61,454 nucleotides of DNA from Palsa-459 sp035937595 (lineage in GTDB: Bacteria; Actinomycetota; Acidimicrobiia; Acidimicrobiales; RAAP-2). A model generated the notes under the pieces. It worked only from the letters and a program-made list of their open reading frames with translations. It ran no database searches and was not told where the DNA came from. The first letter of the stretch is position 1; the number at the start of each line of letters is the position of its first letter. A program made the translations under genes and the position numbers. This document shows, one piece after another, positions 51,314 to 59,410 of the stretch. The stretch is taken from the NCBI GenBank assembly GCA_035937595.1, contig DASZHS010000037.1:1-61454 (forward strand), in the 5' to 3' direction.

Positions 51314-52121
51314 GATCGGCGCTCGGGGAGCTCACTGCGCAGATCGCCTGGGCGCGGTACGCGTAGGCATCGCTGTCGAGAAGGTCCAGCCGATGCCGGA
51401 CCTCTGCGAGCACCTCGAGCCGCCGCGACTCCTCGACGGTCTCCAGTCGAGCCCGATTGATGCCGAATCCGCTCCGGAACCGGAAGTACTCGTCGGGATC
51501 GAAGTCGTACTCGACCATCTCGATCCACGCATCGACCCGCGCAAGGCCTGCGTCTCGAAGCGTCGACGTCATGGCGTCGACGGAGTCGAGGCCCTCGTGA
51601 TTGCTGCCGGCAGGAAGCGTCGGGATCGAGTGCACATCCAGCACCTCGCTCCAGACGTCTGCTGCTCGCAGTGGTTGCTCCTCGCCCCACGTCACGGTTC
51701 CGAGGAGGCCGTCGGATCGCAGGACTCGTCGAGCTTCCCGGAGTCCTCCACCTGGGTCCGGAAGGTGAAAGAGCACGTAGGAGAGAATCACTGCGTCTGC
51801 ACACTCGGTGCCGAATGGCAGCGCCATGGCATCTCCTTGAACCGCGACCGAGATCTCACCAGCCGGGATGGATTGCAGCATCGCCAAGGAGGGATCCATC
51901 GAGACGATCCCAGCTTGCGGCGCCGCCGAACGGAGCAAGGGTGTCAGCGCCCCCACGCCGGCACCGACGTCGAGGACGACGGTCGCGCCTCGTAGATCGA
52001 GTCGAGAGATCAGACGCCGGGCAGGAGGGATGATGATGGGAGACCAGACGTCTCGGTAGGTCTCCGCTCCCGACTCATAGATCTCCGCGAGGGTGGTCCG
52101 ATCGCAGCGCGCGCTCTCCAT
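51309..52121 (-). CDS. SAM-dependent methyltransferase
   Basis: 270 residues from ATG 52121, with GGAGGCGG 4 nt upstream. Class I motif I is VVLDVGAGVGALTPLL (about 43-58), post-I SMDPSLAMLQ, motif II GDAMALPFGTECADAVILSYVLFHLPDP and motif III LRSDGLLGTVTWG. It matches UbiE/Coq5-like methyltransferases of unknown acceptor. The C-terminal helical part contains FRSGFGINRARLETVE. The gene is convergent with the secreted repeat protein. Confidence 0.9.
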   Translation of the reverse strand: MESARCDRTTLAEIYESGAETYRDVWSPIIIPPARRLISRLDLRGATVVLDVGAGVGALTPLLRSAAPQAGIVSMDPSLAMLQSIPAGEISVAVQGDAMALPFGTECADAVILSYVLFHLPDPGGGLREARRVLRSDGLLGTVTWGEEQPLRAADVWSEVLDVHSIPTLPAGSNHEGLDSVDAMTSTLRDAGLARVDAWIEMVEYDFDPDEYFRFRSGFGINRARLETVEESRRLEVLAEVRHRLDLLDSDAYAYRAQAICAVSSPSADR

Positions 52122-52300
52122 CGACCGCCTCCGTCGCTCGCAGTGACCGCGTGGAGCAACGTACATCGCCGCCGGCGATGGCAAGCGATGGGGTCCGCTC
52201 GAACCGTCACGCTGAGGGGTCATGCGAATCGCACCAGCGCGCACGGCCGCAAGCTGCTGGTCCTCATCGTGCCTCGGGCGCCGGTTGCGCCCTGCAGGAG

Positions 52301-52666
52301 CTAGGCGTCGAGGGGCGGGAGCGGCCCGAAGAATCCGGCGATCCGCTGGATCCGTCCGTCCGGCGCTAGTTCCGCGAAGTCGACACCCTCGAGCACAACG
52401 TCGCTGCCGTTGCGCATCTCCCATGCCCAGCGAAGCGTCACGCCGTTGCTGTCGATGCCGCTCGCAAACTCGATCGTGTGGCCGGGAAGCAGCTGGTGGA
52501 ACCCACCGATGTGGGCAACAAGTTCGGCGCGACCATCCGCCGTGCCCTGCGGGTCTTGATAGGAGCCGTCATCTGCCCACGACTTCTCGAGCAACGCGCG
52601 GCGCTTCGCCTCGTCAAGTTCGTTCCATGCCGCGCCGTAGGTCGCAATGGTCTCGGTGTGTTCCAC
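52301..52666 (-). CDS. SnoaL-like / NTF2-fold protein
   Basis: 121 residues from GTG 52666, upstream of which the frame is open but lacks family similarity. The NTF2-fold outline is clear: AAWNELDEAKRRALLEKSWADDGSYQDPQGTADGRAELVAHI, then HQLLPGHTIEFASGID and AGFFGPLPPLDA. Such small cone-shaped proteins are isomerases, cyclases or binding proteins. No ribosome site is visible. Confidence 0.8.
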   Translation of the reverse strand: MEHTETIATYGAAWNELDEAKRRALLEKSWADDGSYQDPQGTADGRAELVAHIGGFHQLLPGHTIEFASGIDSNGVTLRWAWEMRNGSDVVLEGVDFAELAPDGRIQRIAGFFGPLPPLDA

Positions 52667-52824
52667 TTGGATGCCCCGATTCAGGTGGTCTCGACGGGGG
52701 TCATCATGGCATCGTGCAGCGCGGCCAGTGGTGCTCGCGCACCGGACTGCGTTGTGCGCACGCGTGCCCACGATTTCGTCGCCGCCTGAGCTTGGGGACC
52801 GCTGCTGCTTCCTCTGCGGGTGGA

Positions 52825-53127
52825 TCAGAACTGATCCGGTGTGTCGAGCGCTTGGACGATCACAACCTCTGGGGGGCCGGTCACGCCGCTCGCCTCCATC
52901 AGCCCAGCGATCTCAGGATCGCCGAAGAACGCCTGGAAGGACTCCGCGCTGTTCCATTCGTCGACGATGATCACCGTTCCGTCATCTCCTAATCCGAAAC
53001 GGTGATGGATGGCGCCGGCCGCCTTCCCGCGGGCGGCGGCGGCCCTTAGGTCGTCTCCTCGCTCGGCGACGAGCTTCTCGAACGCAGCCTTGTTGGCCCT
53101 GAGGGTCGCGACGACGAGCACTGACAT
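52825..53127 (-). CDS. Antibiotic biosynthesis monooxygenase (ABM) domain protein
   Basis: 100 residues; ATG with AGGAGGAAC directly upstream. The dimeric ferredoxin-like fold is recognised by VLVVATLRANKAAFEKLVAE.., AIHHRFGLGDDGTVIIVDEWNSAESFQAFF and a closing VVIVQAL strand. Members are cofactor-free monooxygenases or stress-related proteins. A similar but distinct protein lies at 55832-56104. Confidence 0.87.
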   Translation of the reverse strand: MSVLVVATLRANKAAFEKLVAERGDDLRAAAARGKAAGAIHHRFGLGDDGTVIIVDEWNSAESFQAFFGDPEIAGLMEASGVTGPPEVVIVQALDTPDQF

Positions 53128-53482
53128 GAGTTCCTCCTGATTCGTTCGACCGATCTCGTGGTCGAGAGTGATTCAAGCACGTAGGACGCCGCCAGTATCT
53201 CGCTGCTGTCCGCCTCGCGGTCCCTGGCTGCTGCCCCGGACCCCTCGACTCCCTGACGCCGGGCAATCGCTCGCTTGGCCCGACCCGTGCGATCGGCGGC
53301 CCGGCACCGCCGGGAGATTCCGTGACGCCAGCGTTGCGCCGGCGTCCCGTCCATCACGCCTCATTCGGTGCCCCGTCGAGAGTGATCGTGTGGTGAGCGC
53401 GCTCCACGGAGCCGGGCCTGCGTGCATCGTGGACGGCGGCGAGGATGTCATGATCTCCGAGCGGTTTGGCCGAGGAGGACTG
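53128..53482. other. Gap without a gene
   Basis: About 355 bases between divergent genes. It contains the promoter regions of both neighbours, but I identify no convincing -10 pair, RNA or repeat. The frame of the downstream GNAT gene is open here but lacks family similarity. Confidence 0.45.
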
Positions 53483-54088
53483 ATGCTGCCGTCGGACCCA
53501 TCGCTGGCGGACCCGGGCATCGACGTCGCCGGCGTCGGTCAACGAGACCAGGTTCTGGCAACACTGGAGCTCGCGTTCGCCTCCGACCCGGTGATGCGTT
53601 GGTTCTGGCCCCAAGCAAGCGTGTACCGCACCTACTTCGCTCGATTCGTCGAGGCTGTGGCAGGGACGGCGTTCGAGCGCGGGACCGCACTGTGCCTCGA
53701 CGGCGTCCGTGCCGTCGCGCTCTGGCTGCCGCCGGGACCGCGGCCGGACGACGACGCGCTCGTCGAGCTCATGCTGGAGAGCGTCGACGCCGCCATCCTG
53801 GAGGACCTGTCGGCCTTCGCCGACACGGTGCGCGAGCTGCACCCGGAGACCGACCACTGGTACCTGCCCTTCACAGGGGTGGACCCGTCCGTCCAAGGCA
53901 GAGGACTCGGCTCCTCGCTCCTTCGGTTCGCGCTCGACATCTGCGATCGTCAGGGGTTGCCCGCCTACCTGGAGGCGTCGACCGCGAGGAGCCGCGCCCT
54001 CTACACGCGGCACGGCTTCGAGGAGATCGGCGAGATCCAGGAGGGCTCGTCACCACGGGTGTGGGCGATGTTGCGAGCGGCCAGCTGA
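53483..54088 (+). CDS. GNAT family N-acetyltransferase
   Basis: 201 residues from ATG 53483, with a strong GAGGAGGAC site 2-3 nt from optimal spacing. N-terminal helix LATLELAFASDPVMRWFWP and motif A VDPSVQGRGLGSSLLRFAL (about 136-154), then L.AYLEASTARSRALYTRHGFEEIGEI, are typical of actinobacterial GNATs that include WF.P segments. The acceptor is unknown. Confidence 0.9.
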   Translation: MLPSDPSLADPGIDVAGVGQRDQVLATLELAFASDPVMRWFWPQASVYRTYFARFVEAVAGTAFERGTALCLDGVRAVALWLPPGPRPDDDALVELMLESVDAAILEDLSAFADTVRELHPETDHWYLPFTGVDPSVQGRGLGSSLLRFALDICDRQGLPAYLEASTARSRALYTRHGFEEIGEIQEGSSPRVWAMLRAAS

Positions 54089-54132
54089 CGTCACCAATAG
54101 CAGCACACCCTCCAATGTCGAGCGAGGCAGCG

Positions 54133-54525
54133 ATGGCCACTCCAGCACAGCGAGATCCCGATGGACCCATGACGGTTCACGTGCGCGGCATCTGCATGGC
54201 GCTCCCGCACGTCGTCGAGCGGGTCAGTCATGGCGAAGCCGCTTGGTTCATCGACGGAGGCAAGAACTTTGCCGTCATGTCCGACCACCACCACGACGAC
54301 CGACTCGCGGTCCACTTCGCGGCCGAACCGGGCGTCCAGGACTCGCTCATTGCGAGCGATCCCGCCCGATTCTTTCGACCGCCGTACGTCGGTGGGCGCG
54401 GATGGGTCGGTGCTTATCTCGACTTGGCCGGCTCCAAGCGCTCGCCGAGCTGGGATCTGCTCGCCCAGCTCATCAGGGATGCCTGGCTCCACGTTGCGCC
54501 AGCTCGGCTCCGCAGCGACCTCTAG
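54133..54525 (+). CDS. MmcQ/YjbR family protein
   Basis: 130 residues from ATG 54133, with GAGG at 6 nt (ATG 54115 also possible). The fold is recognised by ICMALPHVVERVSHGEAAWFIDGGKNFAVMSDHHHDDRLAVHFAAEPG and PPYVGGRGWVGAYLDL. These CyaY-like proteins are called DNA-binding but their role is not known. It follows the GNAT gene after 44 bp on the same strand. Confidence 0.88.
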   Translation: MATPAQRDPDGPMTVHVRGICMALPHVVERVSHGEAAWFIDGGKNFAVMSDHHHDDRLAVHFAAEPGVQDSLIASDPARFFRPPYVGGRGWVGAYLDLAGSKRSPSWDLLAQLIRDAWLHVAPARLRSDL

Positions 54526-54662
54526 ACCTCTCTCGTTGAGGACAGGGCGCCGTCGTCACAGCTCTCCGGAGCAGGGTCACGACAGCTCTCGAGACCGGCG
54601 ATCCGGACGGGACCTGGCAGCGAGCAACCCATCGCCTCCAGGATCAGCTGGCGCCGAGCTCG

Positions 54663-55241
54663 CTACCTGACCTCGCCCTGGGACCAGGTGGCGACCGCGG
54701 CCGCTGCCTCTCGCTCTGCCTTGCGAAGGGAGTGGTCACCGTCGACGAACGTGATGCTGACCTCACCTGGGATGGCCGCGGTCTCTCGCTCCAGCTCTTC
54801 GGGCGAGGCGAACGGATCCCGACGGCCGGACACGAAGAGACAGGGGACGTGGAGGTCGGGGAAGTGCGACGTACGGAGGCGGTCGGGTTGCCGTGGAGGA
54901 TGCAGCGGGTAGCTCACCAGCACCAGTCCTGCGACGTCCAGGCCTCCGGCGGCGGCCAGTGAGCACATCCGTCCCCCAAACGATCGGCCACCAATGGCCA
55001 CGCGATCGGTCGACACGGACAGCTCTTGCGCCAGCGCGACGGTCGCGTCCCGTACCGTCTCCACGCAGACCGCCGGGGGATCTGGGCGGAACTTGCCTGC
55101 CGCTTGTCCGGGAAACTCCACCCTGCGAACCGTGATCCCAAGGTCGGAGAGGAGCTCGTCGATCACGACCAAGCCCGACTGGGTCCGCCGCGCGCCCGCC
55201 GCCGGGGTGAGAACGAGGCCGACGAATCTGGGTCCGTCCAT
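54663..55241 (-). CDS. Alpha/beta hydrolase (dienelactone-hydrolase-like)
   Basis: 192 residues from ATG 55241; the frame is open upstream but MDGPRFVGLVLTPAAG is the normal N-terminus of the family. The nucleophile elbow is GGRSFGGRMC (about 85), the acid in SGRRDPFAS (about 143) and the His in VDGDHSLR (about 170). It resembles the KANL3/Tex30-like hydrolases (COG3571). Substrate unknown. Confidence 0.88.
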   Translation of the reverse strand: MDGPRFVGLVLTPAAGARRTQSGLVVIDELLSDLGITVRRVEFPGQAAGKFRPDPPAVCVETVRDATVALAQELSVSTDRVAIGGRSFGGRMCSLAAAGGLDVAGLVLVSYPLHPPRQPDRLRTSHFPDLHVPCLFVSGRRDPFASPEELERETAAIPGEVSITFVDGDHSLRKAEREAAAAVATWSQGEVR

Positions 55242-55378
55242 CGTGGCCCATGTTGCTACAGAGACCGCTCCCCCACTCGCGCGGAAGGCGGCATGCAGCA
55301 CGAGGCGCCGCTCCTCGACGTCAGTTACCCTGACCCGACGGCACTGCTCGGTGAGCACGACGACGGAGGTGACGCCCG

Positions 55379-55735
55379 ATGCGGTTCAGCGGCGTGATGA
55401 TGGGATCCAGCGACTCGCACAAGCTCGGGGGGTTCTATACGAAGGTCCTGGGCAAGCCATCGTTCCAGTCCGACGCGTGGTACGGGTGGTTCGACGGCGC
55501 GCAGCTCGTCATCGGGACGCACAGCGAGGTGAGCGGGAGCAGCAGCATGCCCCAGCGCATCATGCTCATGTTCGAGGTGGACGACGTCGCGAGTGAGGTC
55601 GACCGTATCTCCGGGCTCGGCGCAAACGTGATCTCGAAGCCCTACCAGCCCGATGGCGGCGACGGGGGCTGGCTCGCGACCCTCGAGGACCCTGATGGCA
55701 ACTACCTCCAGCTGCACACGCCGATGAGCCAGTAG
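55379..55735 (+). CDS. VOC family protein (glyoxalase-like)
   Basis: 118 residues, a single VOC module pair: FSGVMMGSSDSHKLGGFYTKVLGKP, GWFDGAQLVIGTHSEV, MLMFEVDDVASEVDRI and ATLEDPDGNYLQLHTP. Metal ligands are less clear than in the NDH-2-linked VOC protein: His in IGTHS and Gln in YLQLH. A TACCCT -10-like hexamer near 55326 and GGAGGTGACG before the ATG support the start. Confidence 0.88.
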   Translation: MRFSGVMMGSSDSHKLGGFYTKVLGKPSFQSDAWYGWFDGAQLVIGTHSEVSGSSSMPQRIMLMFEVDDVASEVDRISGLGANVISKPYQPDGGDGGWLATLEDPDGNYLQLHTPMSQ

Positions 55736-55831
55736 CGACGCCGTCAATCGCCGAGGCCGCGATTCGACGCGAGTCGAACCAGGGAGCCTTCGGAATCGTG
55801 CGGCGCCGCCCCGTGACTCGAGATTCTCGCG

Positions 55832-56104
55832 CTACTGCTGGACGAGATCCACAACCGGCATGATGACGGGCGGCTGCGCCAGCTCGATGCCGAGCTGCTC
55901 CATGACGGGCCCGAGGTACGTCAAGAAGGCGTCGAACGCCTCCTGGCTCTCCCAGACATCGAAGACCTGGAGCTTGCCGTCCTCACCGAAGCACGAGTGG
56001 AGTCTCATGCCGCCCTCCGGTGCCCCGGCCTCGAGGAGGCGGTCGCGGCCCTTGGTGTGCTGCTCAAGCGTCATGTTCTTGGTCACGATGTAGACGGCGA
56101 TCAT
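55832..56104 (-). CDS. Small ABM-like (dimeric alpha-beta barrel) protein
   Basis: 90 residues; GAGGAG lies upstream of the ATG. The outline IAVYIVTKNMTLEQHTKGRDRLLEAG, LHSCFGEDGKLQVFDVWESQEAFDAFL and VIMPVVDLV fits the dimeric ferredoxin-like barrel of the ABM/DUF superfamily. The specific family is not recognised. Confidence 0.82.
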   Translation of the reverse strand: MIAVYIVTKNMTLEQHTKGRDRLLEAGAPEGGMRLHSCFGEDGKLQVFDVWESQEAFDAFLTYLGPVMEQLGIELAQPPVIMPVVDLVQQ

Positions 56105-56312
56105 GGGAACCGAACTCCTCGCTCGTTGGGTTACGCAGCCACCCCGGGGGGCGCATCGGTCTCACTGTATGCCGATCGGCCTCACGCGGTCGTGCGAAGG
56201 CCAAGCCGATCATCAGCCGTGAGAAGACGCCTCACGATGCTCGCTCTCCCGGCGGTGCGTGGCGTGAAGCCGCCTCAGCTGGCGTGCGCGTTGTCAACCG
56301 GCTCGCGCTCGG

Positions 56313-56813
56313 CTACCCGGCGATCGTCCTCTTCGAGTCCACGAGCGAGCTCAGGTAGTCCTCCATCTTGTCCCAGCTGTCTTCCTGGCCGTCGGAGGTG
56401 GTCATGTGGTCTCGGCCAGCTTGGTCATGGAACGCCAGGTTCATCTTCACCGTTGTGACTCCGTCCGTCTCGTGCAGGTCGACGGTCTCGACCGCCTCCG
56501 CGTCCGGCCACCCTTCGAACAGCCACGTGTCGACGATCCGGACCGGTCGCTCGATCTCCAAGTAGGTTCCACGGAACGAGCACTCGGATCCGTCGGGGGT
56601 CACGAAGACCATGTGGTACTTCCCGCCGACGCGCAGATCGATCGAGCAGACCGTCATCTTGTCCTCAAATGGAGCGAACCAGTTGCGCACATGTTCCGGC
56701 CTCGTCAACACGTCGAAGACGAGTTCGATCGGTGCGTCGAACTGTCGAGTGGTGAGGATCTCGAGATCACTCGGATACTCGATGACTGCCGATCCGTGCC
56801 GATGAGGTGTCAC
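56313..56813 (-). CDS. SRPBCC (AHSA1-like) protein coupled to an ArsR regulator
   Basis: 166 residues from GTG 56813, overlapping the stop of the arsR-type gene (GTGA). The AHSA1 fold is recognised by ILTTRQFDAPIELVFDVLTRPEHVRNWFAPF near 20-50, VGGKYHMVF, FRGTYLEIERPVRIVDTWLFEGWPDAE and TTVKMNLAF. Such START-like domain proteins bind hydrophobic ligands, and ArsR-SRPBCC pairs are a common actinobacterial arrangement in which the regulator controls the pair. Confidence 0.93.
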   Translation of the reverse strand: MTPHRHGSAVIEYPSDLEILTTRQFDAPIELVFDVLTRPEHVRNWFAPFEDKMTVCSIDLRVGGKYHMVFVTPDGSECSFRGTYLEIERPVRIVDTWLFEGWPDAEAVETVDLHETDGVTTVKMNLAFHDQAGRDHMTTSDGQEDSWDKMEDYLSSLVDSKRTIAG

Positions 56814-57151
56814 TTCCGCTCTCCTTGCTCTTGCAGCTCTGTGAGGTAGTCGTCCATCCGATCCAGTCGGTCGTTGATCACCCGCTCGTACTTGGTCATC
56901 CAGTCGCGCAACGGCCCGAGGTGCTGCGCTTCGAGGCGGTACAGCCGCCGACGACCCACAGCCCGGCACCGGACGAGTCCCACCTCACTGAGCACGCGCA
57001 AGTGCTTTGAAACCTGCGGCTGCGATATCGAGAGGTCCTCCACGATCGCCCCGACTGCCTTCTCCCCTGTGATCAAGACGTCCAGGATCCCGCGGCGGTG
57101 AACGTCGCCAATCGCGTTGAACACGTCGGACGTGGTGGAGGAGCGGGCCAC
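56810..57151 (-). CDS. ArsR/SmtB-family winged-helix regulator
   Basis: 113 residues. I choose GTG 57151 because TATATT lies 6 nt upstream and TTGACA 16 nt above that; the longer candidates (ATG 57169, GTG 57178) fall inside this promoter. The winged helix is FNAIGDVHRRGILDVLITGEKAVGAIVEDLSISQPQVSKHLRVLSEVGLVRCRAVGRRRLYRLE. The C-terminal helix WMTKYERVINDRLDRMDDYLTEL dimerises. No metal-ligand Cys pair is present, in keeping with the SRPBCC-linked non-metal subgroup. Confidence 0.93.
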   Translation of the reverse strand: MARSSTTSDVFNAIGDVHRRGILDVLITGEKAVGAIVEDLSISQPQVSKHLRVLSEVGLVRCRAVGRRRLYRLEAQHLGPLRDWMTKYERVINDRLDRMDDYLTELQEQGERK

Positions 57152-57185
57152 CCCTCCAATATATTCCATTATCGGCACGTGTCAA
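57152..57185 (-). promoter_or_regulatory. Consensus promoter and operator-like dyad of the arsR-SRPBCC pair
   Basis: On the minus strand TTGACA (57185-57180), 16 nt, TATATT (57163-57158), then 6 nt to GTG 57151. The -10 overlaps the 8-bp palindrome AATATATT, a likely self-binding site for the ArsR protein. It is the closest match to a housekeeping promoter in the window and implies a leaderless message. Confidence 0.7.
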
Positions 57186-57482
57186 GCTTCTGGCATCACT
57201 ACGCAGCCGCTGAATGCCCCTTCCCTCGCCACCAAAGCTCGCGGCCCGCCTCGGCGGTCCACGCGGCAATTGGTCAGACGGATGCGCCGCTGTCCGTGGC
57301 GCCGTCAGTCCGACCTCGATGATCGAGGCAAGTCGGTAGCTCGCGGACCCGCCTGCTCGAGGTAGTGCTAGCGACCAGACAACTCTGGCTCGTGGCAGCG
57401 CGGCAGCAGGTCATCCGGAGCGATCTGGCGCCGCAGCCCGAGGACTGGAGACGAGGTTGGTCGCCAGTCCTCGGGCCAGTCG
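57186..57482. other. Gap without a gene
   Basis: About 300 bases with no recognisable product on either strand. G+C falls here compared with the left part of the window and this is where the anomalous segment begins. Confidence 0.5.
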
Positions 57483-57977
57483 TCAGCAGAGCACGGCGAT
57501 GGCAAACGGGATCGTGCTCACAGAGCTATCCGAACTGTCAAACGTCTGGACGTTGAGCTGAGTCGGGCCCCCAGACCTGTGCACCACATTGATGTAGGAC
57601 GAGTTGTTGTTCCCGTTAGTGCCCGTCGTGGCTCCGAACGGTGCGCACGCGGCAATTTACCTGTTGAAGGTGACCTCGTAGTAGTTGCTCTGCCACGTCA
57701 CCGACGTCACCCCGTTGCCGTACAGCACCGTCGGAGTTGTTCCACCGGAGGTCTCGGCAAACAGAACGCTCGTAGGGCTCCTTTGCGATCTGATGAAGGA
57801 GAAGGTCGACAGCGAGAGCTTTTGCGGTGTCACGGCCCTATTCTGAAGTTGCTTCGTCCCTACGCTGTTCGGCGGCAGTTGCGACACCGCATAGCTCGTT
57901 CCTCCAAGAGCCACGACGAGGGCAATCGTGGCAACGACTAGTGCTGGACTCACGGATCGCAGATTCCTTGGTTTCAC
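57483..57977 (-). pseudogene. SPALVVA-type membrane-anchored surface protein interrupted by an in-frame TAA
   Basis: GTG 57977 follows a GGAGGATG site. The N-terminus has a signal-anchor with the SPALVVA...VVALGGTSYA pattern and the NSVGTKQLQNRAVTPQKL repeat typical of actinobacterial surface proteins. Translation stops at TAA (57659-57657) after NYYEVTFNR. The same frame continues for 57 codons to TGA 57483 with matching family sequence (CAPFGATTG, then STIPFAIAVLC), so the 164-codon gene is broken by a nonsense change. The truncated 106-residue product might still be made. Confidence 0.8.
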
Positions 57978-58335
57978 TTTGCATCCTCCGCATCGGTGTG
58001 TGGATCGATTCTCGACCCTAGCCACACGCATCCGGCAGACGAGGTATCTCTCGTCGCACGGATGACGATGGTTCGAAGTGACAGGGAGCGATCGTTCAGA
58101 TGCGCCCCCGGCTGGCGGGGCAATGGCGTCAGAGGGTCGACCACCTTGTGCTGCCTTGGAGCGGCATGCTCGAAGGTGCTTTGGGATTGTTGGCTCATAC
58201 CTCAAGCCTGAGGCACGCTCTTTCTTCAGGCACGAAGCCGGACGGCAGGCGTCACCCCGCTGAAATCCGAAGAGCCGCTGAAATCCGAAGAGCCGCCAAA
58301 AGAGGCGCGTCTGAATCGTGGGTTCAGGACTTGCA
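57978..58335. other. Gap without a gene, contains a tandem repeat
   Basis: No product is recognised on either strand. Two 18-bp tandem copies lie at 58261-58296 and a palindrome follows at 58336. Confidence 0.5.
58261..58296. repeat. Perfect tandem repeat, 18 bp x 2
   Basis: TGAAATCCGAAGAGCCGC occurs twice head to tail (58261-58278, 58279-58296) and the preceding CCGC shows part of a further copy. It lies 60 bp from the tRNA fragment. Confidence 0.85.
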
Positions 58336-58351
58336 GATGTCTTGAGACATC
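58336..58351. repeat. Perfect inverted repeat beside the tRNA fragment
   Basis: GATGTCT and AGACATC form 7-bp arms around TG. It ends six bases before the tRNA 3'-end fragment, where inverted repeats of integrase core sites are often found. Confidence 0.6.
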
Positions 58352-58357
58352 ACGCGG

Positions 58358-58385
58358 TGGGCCGTGCAGGACTTGAACCTGCGAC
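58358..58385 (-). other. tRNA 3'-end fragment, possible attachment-site remnant
   Basis: On the minus strand GGTC is followed by a perfect T arm (GCAGG-TTCAAGT-CCTGC), ACGGCCC (3' acceptor strand) and A plus CC. The D and anticodon arms and the 5' acceptor strand GGGCCGT are missing from the flanking 60 bases, so no full tRNA folds. tRNA 3' ends are left behind at one junction when an element integrates into a tRNA gene. The parent tRNA is not in the window; its T arm differs from tRNA-Val(CAC). Confidence 0.65.
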
Positions 58386-58503
58386 CCCTTGCGTGTCATG
58401 GGCTCAGAGGCACTTCGCAGCTGTCCGGGCCAGTTCGAATTTGGCCGTTGATCAGGTACATCGGTTCGCACGAAGTCACTGCCGTCTGCCCCTATTCGTT
58501 CCG

Positions 58504-58527
58504 GTTGCTGAAGTCGTTGCTGAAGTC
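58504..58527. repeat. Tandem repeat, 12 bp x 2
   Basis: GTTGCTGAAGTC is repeated directly at 58504-58515 and 58516-58527, inside the gene-less region between the tRNA fragment and the barstar-like gene. That region (58393-58636) shows nothing else. Confidence 0.7.
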
Positions 58528-58636
58528 GCAACGGTGGGCATGACTGGCCGTTGCTTGCAACCCTTGCCTGTCCCCGACCGGCACTTTGGCCACACCCAAT
58601 TCGCCGTCGGTCTCATCGAAGCGCGAACGAGCTCTG

Positions 58637-59170
58637 TCAGTCGTCAGGATCCGGCCTCGCCTCTTGTCTCTTTCCTCGATGCCAAGACACTGGAGTTGCT
58701 CCGACAGGTTCGAAGTACAGGTCAGCGTCGTCGCTCTGGAGAAGGCAGAGCATGCGATGGCCAACTAGCGAGCCAACTCGAGCGCAATCGGCAAAGATCT
58801 CCAGCACGATTCGAGCCGTCCTGGTCTCCCGAACTGCGAATCTGTCGTACCGTCGCAAGGCGAGCACCGTTCCAGTGTCGTTTGCGTTGGCCCCGAATTC
58901 ATAGAGAGCGACGCTTCGCATCCAGTCGTTGAAACCGTCCAGGCTTTGGCCAGTCATCGGCAAGTCCAGCGCTTCACTAAGGGAATCGAGGCAGTCAGCC
59001 GTTGTCCGCCACGATGACGCGTCTCTCTCGATGACGTTGTAGCCAGACTCCACCAAGTAATCGATAGCCTCCCCGAAGACATCTGGACTCAGAATGAGGC
59101 GGACGAAGCCGTCCCTTATGAGAAACCAGTCACGTCCCCAATCGTCCGCTCCTGGATCGAACGACGGCAT
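58637..59170 (-). CDS. Barstar-like (ribonuclease inhibitor family) protein without adjacent toxin
   Basis: 177 residues from ATG 59170, fixed by TACCCT 6 nt upstream; TTG 59173 is the alternative. Residues ~45-110 follow the barstar outline: an IERDASSW strand, TTADCLDSLSEALDLP, a G.SLDGFNDWMRS helix and LALRRYDRFA, then a late acidic strand. Barstar-family proteins inhibit barnase-type ribonucleases as immunity proteins. No ribonuclease or polymorphic-toxin gene is visible within 3 kb, so it may be an orphan immunity gene. G+C is below the window average. Confidence 0.65.
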   Translation of the reverse strand: MPSFDPGADDWGRDWFLIRDGFVRLILSPDVFGEAIDYLVESGYNVIERDASSWRTTADCLDSLSEALDLPMTGQSLDGFNDWMRSVALYEFGANANDTGTVLALRRYDRFAVRETRTARIVLEIFADCARVGSLVGHRMLCLLQSDDADLYFEPVGATPVSWHRGKRQEARPDPDD

Positions 59171-59182
59171 CAAGTGAGGGTA
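59171..59182 (-). promoter_or_regulatory. -10 element with leaderless start (TACCCT, 6 nt, ATG) of the barstar-like gene
   Basis: On the minus strand TACCCT (59182-59177) lies 6 nt before ATG 59170, with no ribosome site. Confidence 0.55.
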
Positions 59183-59410
59183 GCCATCCCTGCTCGCCTC
59201 AAGCTGATTCCCCTGACATCAGGAGTCGATGCGGCAATCGCCGAGAGATTGTCGCGGTCCAGCCCCTCATGGACCGTCACTTAACGCCGGGTGAGTGGCG
59301 CAGGGCGCTTGCCCCTGTTGCCTGCCTCGCATCGGCACTTATGCCAAGGTCAGCACCGAGGCAAAATCGAGGCAGACCACCGAGCACCCACCGCACGGCA
59401 GAATGCGGGC

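Noticed and set aside
58358..58432. Complete tRNA gene on the minus strand
   Set aside because: Only the T arm and 3' acceptor strand fold. No 5' acceptor partner, D arm or anticodon stem is found in the expected positions.
58226..58531. Minus-strand 101-codon frame reading through the tRNA fragment (contains GSQVQVLHGP)
   Set aside because: This peptide is simply the translation of a tRNA T arm and acceptor end, a well-known annotation artefact.
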